Assembly (NCBI GenBank): GCA_964630015.1
Contig: CAZVTJ010000053.1
Location: 1-6,469 of the forward strand
Length of the DNA stretch: 6,469 bases
Direction: 5' to 3'
Origin: CAZERT01 sp964630015
GTDB lineage: Bacteria > Patescibacteriota > Microgenomatia > UBA10105 > UBA927
Positions within the stretch are counted from its first letter, which is position 1. The number at the start of each line of letters is the position of its first letter. Under the pieces are notes generated by a model that was not told where the DNA came from, searched no databases, and saw only the letters and a list, made by a program, of their open reading frames with translations. Shown piece by piece: positions 1 to 6,107 of the stretch. Both the position numbers and the translations under genes were made by a program.

Positions 1-1973
1 TTGGCCACATATCGGGTTTTCCTTCCAGAATATGGCGCATGAGTTTGTTCCATATTGGCGCCGCACCCGATACACCCGAGACAAGACTGTTCATTTTCGT
101 ATTATTATTATTGCCGACCCAAACGGCGACAAGATATTGCGGGGTATAGCCGATCGTCCAGTTGTCCCGCATATCATCCGTGGTACCGGTTTTTACCGAT
201 ACGGCATGTCCAGGGATAACAAGCGCTGACTGCGGCCCGAAGGCTGCCTGGCGTGCATTATTATCCAGCAGGATATGGGAAATAAGGTAGGCTGTTTCAG
301 CAGAAAGAACTCGCGTTCCTTTCATAAGTAGCTGTGAGGGAACCTCTTTCCCAATATTTTGGTCATCAAAGTGTTCCAGGATTTTTCCGTTCCGGTCGAC
401 TACTTTAAGTATTCCTACTAAATCATGTCGTATGCCCGCATTGGCAAAAACGGAGAATGCTTCCGCCATATCCGTCATCCGGACCTCTCCACCACCAAGG
501 GTCAGGGAAAGGCCATAGTGGGATGGATCTTTAAGCGTATCTATCCCGAATGCCGATGCGGATGCAACCATGGTGCTGACAGTGTTAAGGTACAGGGTTT
601 TTACGGCAGGGATATTATAGGAATTGCCAAGCGCAAACCGCACCTGCATGGGGCCATGGAAATTCCAGTCATAATTTTTCGGGCAGTAGAGCGGTTGCCC
701 GGCAACACCAAAACATGTGGGTACGTCAAGAAACATCGTTGCCGGGGTAATGAGTCGCCGCTCCATAGCAATGGCATAATTGATCGGTTTGATTGAGGAT
801 CCCGGCTGACGAAGTGCCGTCGTAACGTTGTAGCTTCCCGAGGGTGTGGCAAAATAATCCGTTGATCCCACCATTGCCAGGATTTCCCCTGTTGCTGGCT
901 TAGTGATAAGGGCTGCGCCGTTTGTGATATTAAGGGGTACTACATCGGCAATTTCGGCAGCTACGGTTGCCTGGGCATATTCCTGGGTGGGAAGGTCCAG
1001 TGTTGTTGTTACCCGAAGTCCTCCGCGTTCTACTTGTGCAAGTCCGTATTTTTNNNNNNNNNNGTTGATCCTTAATGTACATGACAAAGTGCGGTGCTTT
1101 TATGTTTGCCGGTTTGGCAAATGTGAGTTGTTTCTGTTTAGCTTTTTCTGCTTGGGACTGTGTAATATACCCATCTTCCACCATCCTGCGGAGCACTTCA
1201 TGTTGCCGTTTTATAGCAAGATCGGGATTTGTACCAAATGGTGAATAAAGAGACGGTGCCTGCGGAAGACCTGCAAGGAGTGCCGATTCGGAAAGTGTTA
1301 GTTCGCGCACCGGTTTTCCAAAGTATTTTTCCGCTGCGGATTCAACTCCCCATGCCGTGCCTCCATAGGGTACACGGTTTAAGTACAGTTCCAGAATCTT
1401 GTCTTTTGGATAGATCAGCTCCACCCAATACGCAAGGATAATTTCGCGGATTTTTCGTGTAACAGTACGTTCCGGGGAAAGGAGTGCGGTTTTTACCAAT
1501 TGCTGGGTAATCGTTGACCCACCCTGGAGTCGTTTCCCTGTTGCAGTTGCAGCAATGGCACGCAGAATTCCGCCGATTGGGTTAACTCCCTGGTGTTTAT
1601 AGAATTCTTTATCCTCAATGGCAATTGTTGCCTGCCGCAATGAAAGGGGGATCTCGGAAAGCGGTACTTCTGTTCTGTTTTGGTCGGCAAAGATATCAAA
1701 CAGGAGTGTTCCATTCCTGTCAAAAATTTTTGTTGCCACGGGAATATCCGGTGATACAAGGTTTTTTGGATTTGGAAGATTATGGAAAATCAGAAGATAG
1801 ACTGCGCCAAGAAGGAAAAGCGGAAGAAGGAAATAAAGATACAGGACAAATGGTTTGGGATTTTTTTGTTGTTTGGATAATGTTGGGGCAGACAACAAGA
1901 GTGGGCCGGCGGTATAATTTTGTTGCGGTTGTTTTTTCTTCCGGGATACCGATTGTTTCCTTTTGCTTCCCAT
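1..1973 (-). CDS. Bifunctional class A penicillin-binding protein (GT51 transglycosylase + transpeptidase), C-terminus cut by window edge
   Basis: This protein polymerises lipid II into glycan strands and cross-links the stem peptides, acting at the outer face of the cytoplasmic membrane. The N-terminus is a Lys/Arg-rich cytosolic tail (residues 1-40) followed by one transmembrane helix (about 42-63). The GT51 domain spans about 80-250, with IEDKEFYKHQG (catalytic Glu120), GGSTITQQLVK (151-161), RKIREIILAYWVE (173-185) and LYLNRVPYGGTAWG. Beyond the N run I read the minus strand by hand: it continues in frame from 1051 as KYGLAQVERGGLRVTTTLD and carries all three transpeptidase motifs: SSIK (788-799), SYN (614-622) and KTG (185-193). 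About 303 residues precede the gap and 350 follow, so at least 650 are present and the C-terminus lies outside. The start is the first ATG after an in-frame TAA four codons upstream. It has no Shine-Dalgarno site. The gene is divergent from the superoxide dismutase. Class A PBP is secure; the exact gene name is not. Confidence 0.95.
1054..1063. other. Assembly gap (10 N) inside the PBP gene, apparently of wrong length
   Basis: Ten N interrupt the PBP coding sequence. On the minus strand the upstream part ends at Gln303 plus one base and the downstream part resumes at a Lys codon (1049-1051) after two spare bases. Keeping one frame needs a gap of 3n bases, whereas ten N shifts it. Literal translation through the gap therefore gives a false tail. 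Both sides match one continuous class A PBP around the linker before the VTTTLD strand, so I read this as a nominal scaffold gap and not a real frameshift. From memory of homologues only about three residues are missing, but that size is a guess. Confidence 0.9.
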
Positions 1974-1991
1974 GGAATTGTATTATATACT
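1963..1991 (+). promoter_or_regulatory. Putative sigma70-like promoter of the superoxide dismutase gene
   Basis: TATACT at 1986-1991 is a good -10 hexamer. A weak -35 candidate, TTGCTT (1963-1968), lies 17 bp upstream inside the 5' end of the PBP gene. Transcription would start near 1998, giving a leader of about 20 nt that contains the Shine-Dalgarno site. The -10 call is moderate and the -35 call is weak. Confidence 0.4.
1982..1987 (-). promoter_or_regulatory. Putative -10 box for the PBP gene (TATAAT), start nearly leaderless
   Basis: The minus strand reads TATAAT, a perfect sigma70 -10 hexamer, with eight bases between it and the ATG at 1973. Transcription would begin at about 1975, leaving a leader of about two bases, which fits the absence of a Shine-Dalgarno site. 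No convincing -35 hexamer is seen at 16-18 bp spacing (the sequence there is CT-rich) and there is no TG extension, so strength is uncertain. The box overlaps the proposed -10 of the oppositely oriented superoxide dismutase gene. Confidence 0.5.
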
Positions 1992-2003
1992 AGACGTAAA
2001 TAT

Positions 2004-2011
2004 AGAGGAGG
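2004..2011 (+). promoter_or_regulatory. Strong Shine-Dalgarno site of the superoxide dismutase gene
   Basis: AGAGGAGG sits six bases before the ATG at 2018 and fixes the start codon. It contrasts with the neighbouring PBP and gapN genes, which have no such site, and suggests high translation of the dismutase. Confidence 0.85.
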
Positions 2012-2017
2012 ATCAAT

Positions 2018-2626
2018 ATGTTTACGTTACCGGATTTACCGTATGCCTACAATGCACTGGAGCCTTATATCGATGAGGAAACGATGCGGATACACCACAC
2101 TAAACATCACGCCGCATACGTTAAAAATACCAACGATACCCTTGCCGGGTACCCGTCACTTCTGGAAAAACCGGTTGATGAACTGCTTGTTGATATAGAA
2201 AAAATTCCCGCTGAAATCCGGCAGAAAGTCATCAATTTCGCCGGCGGACACAGCAACCATGTGGTGTTTTGGAACAGCCTTTCCCCGGTTGTAGACCAAA
2301 AATCGGAAGGGGCGCTTAAGGAAGGGATCGTGAAGGCATTCGGTTCGCAGGAGGCACTTGTTGAGCTGCTTAAAAAAACAGCTCTTGGACGGTTTGGTAG
2401 CGGATGGGCATGGTTGGTGGCAGACAAAGGCAATCTGAGGGTTATTGATACGCCAAACCAGGACAGTCCGCTTTCATTGGGGCTTACTCCGCTTCTTGGA
2501 ATCGATGTATGGGAACATGCGTATTACCTTAAATATAGATCAGCTCGTGGGGAGTATCTGGATAACCTGTTCCATGTTATCAATTGGATTGGCATCGGAA
2601 AGACATATGAAATGATACGCGCATAA
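2018..2626 (+). CDS. sodA: Superoxide dismutase, Fe/Mn family, Mn-type signature
   Basis: This enzyme dismutates superoxide to oxygen and hydrogen peroxide. It has no signal peptide, so it should act in the cytoplasm. At 202 residues it has normal family length. The metal ligands are all present: His26 (in IHHTKHH), His82 (in GGHSNHVVFW), Asp163 and His167 (in DVWEHAYYL). His30 and Tyr34, which line the active-site channel, are also kept. The GGHxNH motif and Gln148 in NQDSPL are the pattern of Mn enzymes; Fe enzymes usually carry the active-site Gln next to the second His. Mn or cambialistic use is therefore likely but not proven. The late NRRPxY motif is altered to SARGEY, keeping only one Arg. 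The start is set by a strong AGAGGAGG site. gapN follows 43 nt downstream in the same direction but has its own promoter. Confidence 0.96.
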   Translation: MFTLPDLPYAYNALEPYIDEETMRIHHTKHHAAYVKNTNDTLAGYPSLLEKPVDELLVDIEKIPAEIRQKVINFAGGHSNHVVFWNSLSPVVDQKSEGALKEGIVKAFGSQEALVELLKKTALGRFGSGWAWLVADKGNLRVIDTPNQDSPLSLGLTPLLGIDVWEHAYYLKYRSARGEYLDNLFHVINWIGIGKTYEMIRA

Positions 2627-2629
2627 CCC

Positions 2630-2659
2630 TTGGCGACAAACCGGAAAACACCGTATACT
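2630..2659 (+). promoter_or_regulatory. Putative promoter of gapN, nearly leaderless
   Basis: TTGGCG (2630-2635) and TATACT (2654-2659) are separated by 18 bp within the 43-nt gap after the dismutase stop codon. The predicted start of transcription, about 2666, lies only about four bases before the ATG at 2670. No Shine-Dalgarno sequence is present. gapN can thus be transcribed separately from the dismutase, although read-through is also possible because no terminator is seen between them. Confidence 0.55.
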
Positions 2660-2669
2660 ACAAAGTACT

Positions 2670-4157
2670 ATGGATACTCCTGCCTTTGCTCCCGTAACCG
2701 TTGACCACAATGGAAAACCCTTGTACCGGTTTTTTACCGGCTCTTCATGGGAAGAATCAGCCAGCGGGGCAACTGTGGACGTGTACAATCCAACGAACCG
2801 GGAAATATTGGGGTATGTTCCCGCGGTGACAAAAGAGCAGATAGATAGGGTACTGGAAACGCTTCGGAACCATCAGACCGCGTGGGAGCAAACGCCGCTA
2901 TCGGTACGGATTGAGATACTCCAGAAAGCCGCCCGTATCCTTCGGGAATCGGAAGGATTTTTTACGTCGCTCTTGGTTGATGAAATCGGTAAAACAAAAG
3001 CGGAAGCAAAAAGCGAAGTGCTTCGAAGCGCGGATCTCATCGACTATTATACCCGTGAAGTGGTTGGGATTGTCGGGGAATACCGGGACAGCGACAGTTT
3101 CCCTGGATTTCCCAAAGGCCGTTTGGCACTTGTTGATCATGCGGCACGCGGCGTTATCCTTTCCATTGCCCCGTTTAATTACCCCGTAAACCTTGCGGTG
3201 TCCAAAATTGCCCCCGCGCTGCTTATGGGAAATGCCGTCATCTGTAAACCGCCAACCCAAGGATCACTGTCCGGACTTGCCATGACAAAAGTATTTCTTG
3301 ATGCGGGGGTGCCCGAAGGGGTGCTTGCCTGTGTTACCGGAAAAGGATCGGAAATCGGGGATTATCTGGTTTCCCACAAAGGGGTGTCGATGATTGCCTT
3401 TACCGGAAGCAGCGAAACGGGTGCGCATATTGCCAAAACCGCATCCATGATACCTTTTCTTTTTGAATGCGGCGGGAATAATCCGGTGCTGGTCTGTGAT
3501 GACGGGGATATTGAATTGGCGGCAAAAGAGATCGTCAAAGGAGCCTTTTCCTATTCCGGACAGCGGTGCACAGGCATTAAATATGTACTCGTCCGGCAAG
3601 AGACGGCAAACGTGTTGATTCCGGCAGTGTTAAAGGCTATGGACAGTATGGTCTCGATGGGGAATCCCCATGATGAGGGGACAAAATTGGTTGGTCCGCT
3701 TATTGATCCCTCTGTTGCGCAGGGGATTAAGCAGGCAATTGACGAAGCGGTGGGTGCGGGTGCAACGATTGTTAGGGGGGCAGCGGTGGACGGAGCATAT
3801 ATGACGCCAACGATCCTTACGAATGTACAACCGGATATGCGCGTGGTGGCGCAGGAAATGTTCGGACCGATCGTATCGTTTCTTGTGGTGTCTTCCTATG
3901 AAGAGGCGGTATCGATCATGAATGCATCCGAATACGGACTTCAGGCATCCATTTTTACCGCTGACGAAGGGAAAGGACTATCGATTGCCAAAACCATACA
4001 AACGGGAACGGTTCAGATTAATGGTTCACCCCAGCGGGGGCCGGATCATTTTCCGTTTATGGGAATCAAGAAATCCGGACTTGGCGTGCAGGGCATCCGT
4101 TATAGTCTGGAAGCAATGAGCAGGATCCGGTCAACAGTTATTAATTTCCCCGGGTAA
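2670..4157 (+). CDS. gapN: Non-phosphorylating NADP-dependent glyceraldehyde-3-phosphate dehydrogenase (aldehyde dehydrogenase superfamily)
   Basis: The predicted reaction oxidises glyceraldehyde 3-phosphate directly to 3-phosphoglycerate with NADP+, bypassing phosphorylating GAPDH and phosphoglycerate kinase: NADPH is made at the cost of one ATP. The 495 residues show the full aldehyde dehydrogenase fold: PFNYPVN with oxyanion Asn170, KPPTQGS (Lys193), FTGSS, general base Glu266 in FECGGNN, nucleophile Cys300 in SGQRCT, and QEMFGP with Glu396. GapN-specific features are Arg119, Tyr171, Arg299 next to the Cys, and QRGPDHFPFMGIKKSGLGVQG (Arg456), which in streptococcal GapN help bind the substrate phosphate. 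About 20 extra N-terminal residues precede the usual start of the domain. The ECGGNN motif replaces the common ELGGK. The first in-frame ATG follows a -10 box by ten bases and has no Shine-Dalgarno site. The 3' end overlaps the convergent phosphoribosyltransferase gene by 17 bp. Another aldehyde substrate is possible but less likely. Confidence 0.9.
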   Translation: MDTPAFAPVTVDHNGKPLYRFFTGSSWEESASGATVDVYNPTNREILGYVPAVTKEQIDRVLETLRNHQTAWEQTPLSVRIEILQKAARILRESEGFFTSLLVDEIGKTKAEAKSEVLRSADLIDYYTREVVGIVGEYRDSDSFPGFPKGRLALVDHAARGVILSIAPFNYPVNLAVSKIAPALLMGNAVICKPPTQGSLSGLAMTKVFLDAGVPEGVLACVTGKGSEIGDYLVSHKGVSMIAFTGSSETGAHIAKTASMIPFLFECGGNNPVLVCDDGDIELAAKEIVKGAFSYSGQRCTGIKYVLVRQETANVLIPAVLKAMDSMVSMGNPHDEGTKLVGPLIDPSVAQGIKQAIDEAVGAGATIVRGAAVDGAYMTPTILTNVQPDMRVVAQEMFGPIVSFLVVSSYEEAVSIMNASEYGLQASIFTADEGKGLSIAKTIQTGTVQINGSPQRGPDHFPFMGIKKSGLGVQGIRYSLEAMSRIRSTVINFPG

Positions 4158-4740
4158 CAGCCCCCGAAAGGTGATATTTCCTGACAAACCGGATTTGGTC
4201 AACCGTGTAGCCTAGGGTGTTTAAAAATTCCTGGATTTCCCGTTTCGACAATCCATCCTCTTCCATCTTCGCGGTAATTGCCAGAATCATTTCCGTTGGC
4301 TCGTATGGAAAAAGGATCCATTTTGTCGTTTCTTCCGCATAATAATCGGGACGGTAGACGGAATGGGGTTTATAAAACATCGTGACCGTCGTGGTTTCCG
4401 CCGGACCGAAGCGTTTAATATAGCTTATTGCCCGTTTGAGGGTTTTTCCCGAATCGGCAACATCATCAACAATCAGCACGCTTTTTCCGCGGATCCTTGT
4501 TTTGAGCGGTTCGACGATTTTGATTTCCCCCTGGTTTTGGATATCGGTGTAGCTTTGGATGGTAAATGTGGCAATCGGGATTCGCAAAAAATCGGAAAGG
4601 ATATGACCAAGCGTTAATCCCCCGCGTGAGATGGCGACAATCCGGTCGATATGGGGTGTATGGGAGAGGATTGATGCCGCAAGTTTTCTGGATAAATCGT
4701 GATACGTGTCCCAGGTAATGGGAAGATAGTGTATGTCCAT
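4141..4740 (-). CDS. Purine-type phosphoribosyltransferase (PRTase type I fold)
   Basis: The protein probably transfers phosphoribose from PRPP to a purine base (hypoxanthine, guanine or xanthine) in salvage. Its 199 residues include AISRGGLTLGHILSDFL (36-52), the early pyrophosphate-binding loop and helix, and VLIVDDVADSGKTL (88-101), the PRPP-binding signature with Asp92-Asp93. FYKPHSVYRPDYY and TTKWILFPYE (about 122-147) form the base-binding side, with Trp141 a candidate base-stacking residue. This pattern fits the Gpt/Hpt1-like branch (COG2236-like) better than classical HprT. After about residue 158 a short helical extension (GLSKREIQEFLNTLGY) of some 40 residues goes beyond the minimal domain; its role is unknown. 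The ATG is preceded by a near-consensus promoter with only five bases between -10 box and start codon, so the mRNA should be leaderless. The gene is divergent from the kinase gene. Base specificity cannot be read from sequence alone. Confidence 0.85.
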   Translation of the reverse strand: MDIHYLPITWDTYHDLSRKLAASILSHTPHIDRIVAISRGGLTLGHILSDFLRIPIATFTIQSYTDIQNQGEIKIVEPLKTRIRGKSVLIVDDVADSGKTLKRAISYIKRFGPAETTTVTMFYKPHSVYRPDYYAEETTKWILFPYEPTEMILAITAKMEEDGLSKREIQEFLNTLGYTVDQIRFVRKYHLSGAVTRGN

Positions 4741-4745
4741 ACTTT

Positions 4746-4774
4746 AGTATGGGGCATACGGGCGGCCTTGTCAA
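4746..4774 (-). promoter_or_regulatory. Near-consensus promoter of the phosphoribosyltransferase gene, leaderless start
   Basis: The minus strand reads TTGACA (4774-4769, perfect -35), a 17-bp spacer, then CATACT (4751-4746, -10). Only AAAGT separates the -10 box from the ATG at 4740, so transcription should begin at or within a base of the initiator A. It is the strongest promoter match in the window, and its position validates the chosen start codon. Confidence 0.75.
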
Positions 4775-4799
4775 CGGGATGTAGGGGAAAATTCTGCAA

Positions 4800-4828
4800 T
4801 TGCCGCGTCAAAATATGCGCCGTATAAT
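4800..4828 (+). promoter_or_regulatory. Promoter of the kinase-HD operon, leaderless start
   Basis: TTGCCG (4800-4805, four of six matches to the -35 consensus), a 17-bp spacer and a perfect TATAAT (4823-4828) are followed by six bases and the ATG at 4835. The expected transcription start is exactly the A of that ATG. No Shine-Dalgarno site is present. This promoter is divergent from that of the phosphoribosyltransferase; the two -35 boxes are 25 bp apart. Confidence 0.75.
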
Positions 4829-4834
4829 ACGTCC

Positions 4835-5452
4835 ATGGAACAGACACAACATGCTTCTCACCTCAAATATTCGTCGATTGCCATATCCGGAAGGCCGGGA
4901 GCCGGACGATCAACACTTCTGAAAAACCTTAAACCCGTCGTGTCCGCCATGGGGTGGGAAACGTTTTCCGGTGGGGATTGGGCTCGCCAGTTTGCTATCG
5001 AAAGCGGGAAACATAACGCAACTGATCCAACGCACCACAAGGCGACGGATTACGGGGAAGATGTTGACCACCAGATAGATTTGGCGCTTCGGAAAAAATT
5101 GTCGGATCCACAGACGCATGTTGCCGTTGAATCCTGGATTGCCGGCTGGAATATGCGCGGACTCAAGCATGTGCTGAAGGTATTGTTGATGTGTGATGAT
5201 TCACTTCGGGTTGACCGCGTGGTAAACCGTGATAATTTAACCGTGGAAGAGGCAAAAACGCATCTTCGGGAACGGGAAGAGGCAAATTTGGGTAAATGGA
5301 GTGTCATGTATAGCGTTCCCCGTGAAGATTTTTGGGATCCGCGGCATTACGATCTGGTAATCAATACTTATTCCCATGGTCCCAAGGAAACGCTCGATCT
5401 GGTTCTGCAGGCACTTGGGTATTATGCAGTCAACGGGCAGCCGAAAGAATAA
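4835..5452 (+). CDS. Cytidylate-kinase-like P-loop protein with atypical active site
   Basis: The 205-residue protein resembles the archaeal-type cytidylate kinase family, which moves phosphate from ATP to CMP or dCMP. An Ile/Ser-rich first strand leads into GRPGAGRST (19-27), a P-loop in which Arg25 takes the place of the catalytic Lys. FSGGDWARQFA (44-54) corresponds to the nucleotide-monophosphate-binding GD-x-x-R region. VESWIAGW (98-105) matches the usual ESRLAG segment but with Trp101 for Arg. A hydrophobic strand, VLLMCDDSLRVDRVVNRD, and a lid-like helix with REREEANLGKW (145-155) follow; a Lys stands where many homologues have Arg before the aromatic residue. Fold assignment is fairly safe; kinase activity and substrate are not, because three basic positions differ. 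The start matches a leaderless promoter. An HD-domain gene follows after 5 nt, presumably co-transcribed. An unrelated nucleotide-binding role is an alternative. Confidence 0.75.
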   Translation: MEQTQHASHLKYSSIAISGRPGAGRSTLLKNLKPVVSAMGWETFSGGDWARQFAIESGKHNATDPTHHKATDYGEDVDHQIDLALRKKLSDPQTHVAVESWIAGWNMRGLKHVLKVLLMCDDSLRVDRVVNRDNLTVEEAKTHLREREEANLGKWSVMYSVPREDFWDPRHYDLVINTYSHGPKETLDLVLQALGYYAVNGQPKE

Positions 5453-5457
5453 ACGGT

Positions 5458-6054
5458 ATGATTCCCACCCCAACGGAATGTTTTTCTCTCTGGGATACGT
5501 ATGACCTTCCGGAGTTAAAGCGTGTGCATAGTGTGGCCGTGTGGTCCGTTGTCCGCGTTATGGAACACACGGCGGAAAAAAAGGGTATAAAACTTGACTC
5601 GTCGCGTCTTGACGCGGCGACACTCCTTCATGATATCGATAAAAACGTTCCAAAATTACAGGGAGAACAGCATCCTGATGCCTGTATCCGGATTGTGCGG
5701 GCCCACAGCTATGACGAGTTGGTTGACCTTATCCGGTCGCATCCGCTCCATTCGGTGCTTGATTCCACGATATGCCCAAAAACCGTGGAGGAAATAATCC
5801 TGTATGTTGCCGATAAGATAACAAAGTATGAGCCGATCGGATTGGAAGCGCGGTTTGCGCTCTGGAGAAGGGAACCGATGGTACCCAAAGAGCGGGATAT
5901 CCTTTCCCGTTCCTATCTTCCTGCGCGACAACTGGCCCATAGCCTGTGGAAGCGGCTTGGGGTAAGTGAGAAAGACGTACTGGAGGAAAGCAGGATGGAA
6001 TATTCCTCCATACGGAAGTTTGGTACTCCGTGCTATACTGGCCTAAAGAAATGA
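5458..6054 (+). CDS. HD-domain metal-dependent phosphohydrolase (predicted)
   Basis: HD-domain proteins hydrolyse phosphomonoesters or phosphodiesters, often of nucleotides, using one or two metal ions. The 198-residue protein shows the ordered ligands: His24 (in RVHSVAVW), His58-Asp59 (in LLHDIDK), His95 and His98 (in RSHPLHS) and Asp119 (in YVADKITKYEP). The domain fills about residues 20-125; the rest is a helical tail with RFALWRREP and no recognised domain. HDIDK replaces the frequent HDIGK. I chose the ATG at 5458, five bases after the kinase stop codon, because the longer open frame from 5332 would overlap the kinase for 120 bases and adds no domain sequence. There is only a weak purine stretch (GAAAGAA) upstream, so translation is probably coupled to the kinase. 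The substrate is unknown; pairing with a nucleotide kinase suggests nucleotides, which is inference. Confidence 0.85.
   Translation: MIPTPTECFSLWDTYDLPELKRVHSVAVWSVVRVMEHTAEKKGIKLDSSRLDAATLLHDIDKNVPKLQGEQHPDACIRIVRAHSYDELVDLIRSHPLHSVLDSTICPKTVEEIILYVADKITKYEPIGLEARFALWRREPMVPKERDILSRSYLPARQLAHSLWKRLGVSEKDVLEESRMEYSSIRKFGTPCYTGLKK
6031..6039 (+). promoter_or_regulatory. Possible extended -10 promoter for the DUF5667 gene
   Basis: TGCTATACT forms a TG-extended -10 element within the last codons of the HD gene, predicting a start near 6046 and a leader of about 62 nt. No -35 match is seen at 17 bp. AT-rich alternatives (TATATA or TATAGT, 6077-6084) lie closer to the gene but lack -35 support too. 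Read-through from the HD gene is also possible, since no terminator is visible. Confidence 0.35.
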
Positions 6055-6095
6055 TGGGAGAGATGTATTTATAGGATATATAGTTAAGTATACGG

Positions 6096-6101
6096 AAAGG
6101 A
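6096..6101 (+). promoter_or_regulatory. Shine-Dalgarno site of the DUF5667 gene
   Basis: AAAGGA lies six bases before the ATG at 6108, a normal spacing, and sets the start of the exported protein. Together with the dismutase site it shows that this genome does use Shine-Dalgarno initiation for some genes. Confidence 0.7.
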
Positions 6102-6107
6102 ATAACT

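Noticed and set aside
101..112. (ATT)4 microsatellite, encoding four Asn in the PBP
   Set aside because: It lies at the conserved VGNN segment and is too short to call a phase-variable tract.
425..796. 123-residue plus-strand open frame opposite the PBP gene
   Set aside because: It lies wholly antisense to a well-supported transpeptidase domain, has no recognisable motif or Shine-Dalgarno site, and fits chance for mid-GC DNA.
930..1053. Tail KIRTCTSRTRRTSGNN... in the minus-strand frame after the N run
   Set aside because: It is an out-of-frame reading caused by the ten-N gap. The shifted frame gives a clean transpeptidase domain with SSIK, SYN and KTG motifs.
4158..4180. C/G-rich sequence after the gapN stop codon as a terminator
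   Set aside because: No stable stem followed by a T-run is found in either direction.
4796..4803. GCAATTGC palindrome overlapping the kinase -35 box, as a possible operator
   Set aside because: A single eight-base palindrome is expected by chance in a few kilobases, and no second copy is seen near the other promoter.
5332..5457. Longer N-terminus for the HD protein starting at 5332
   Set aside because: It would overlap the kinase coding sequence for 120 bases, adds no domain, and an ATG sits at 5458 directly after the kinase stop codon.
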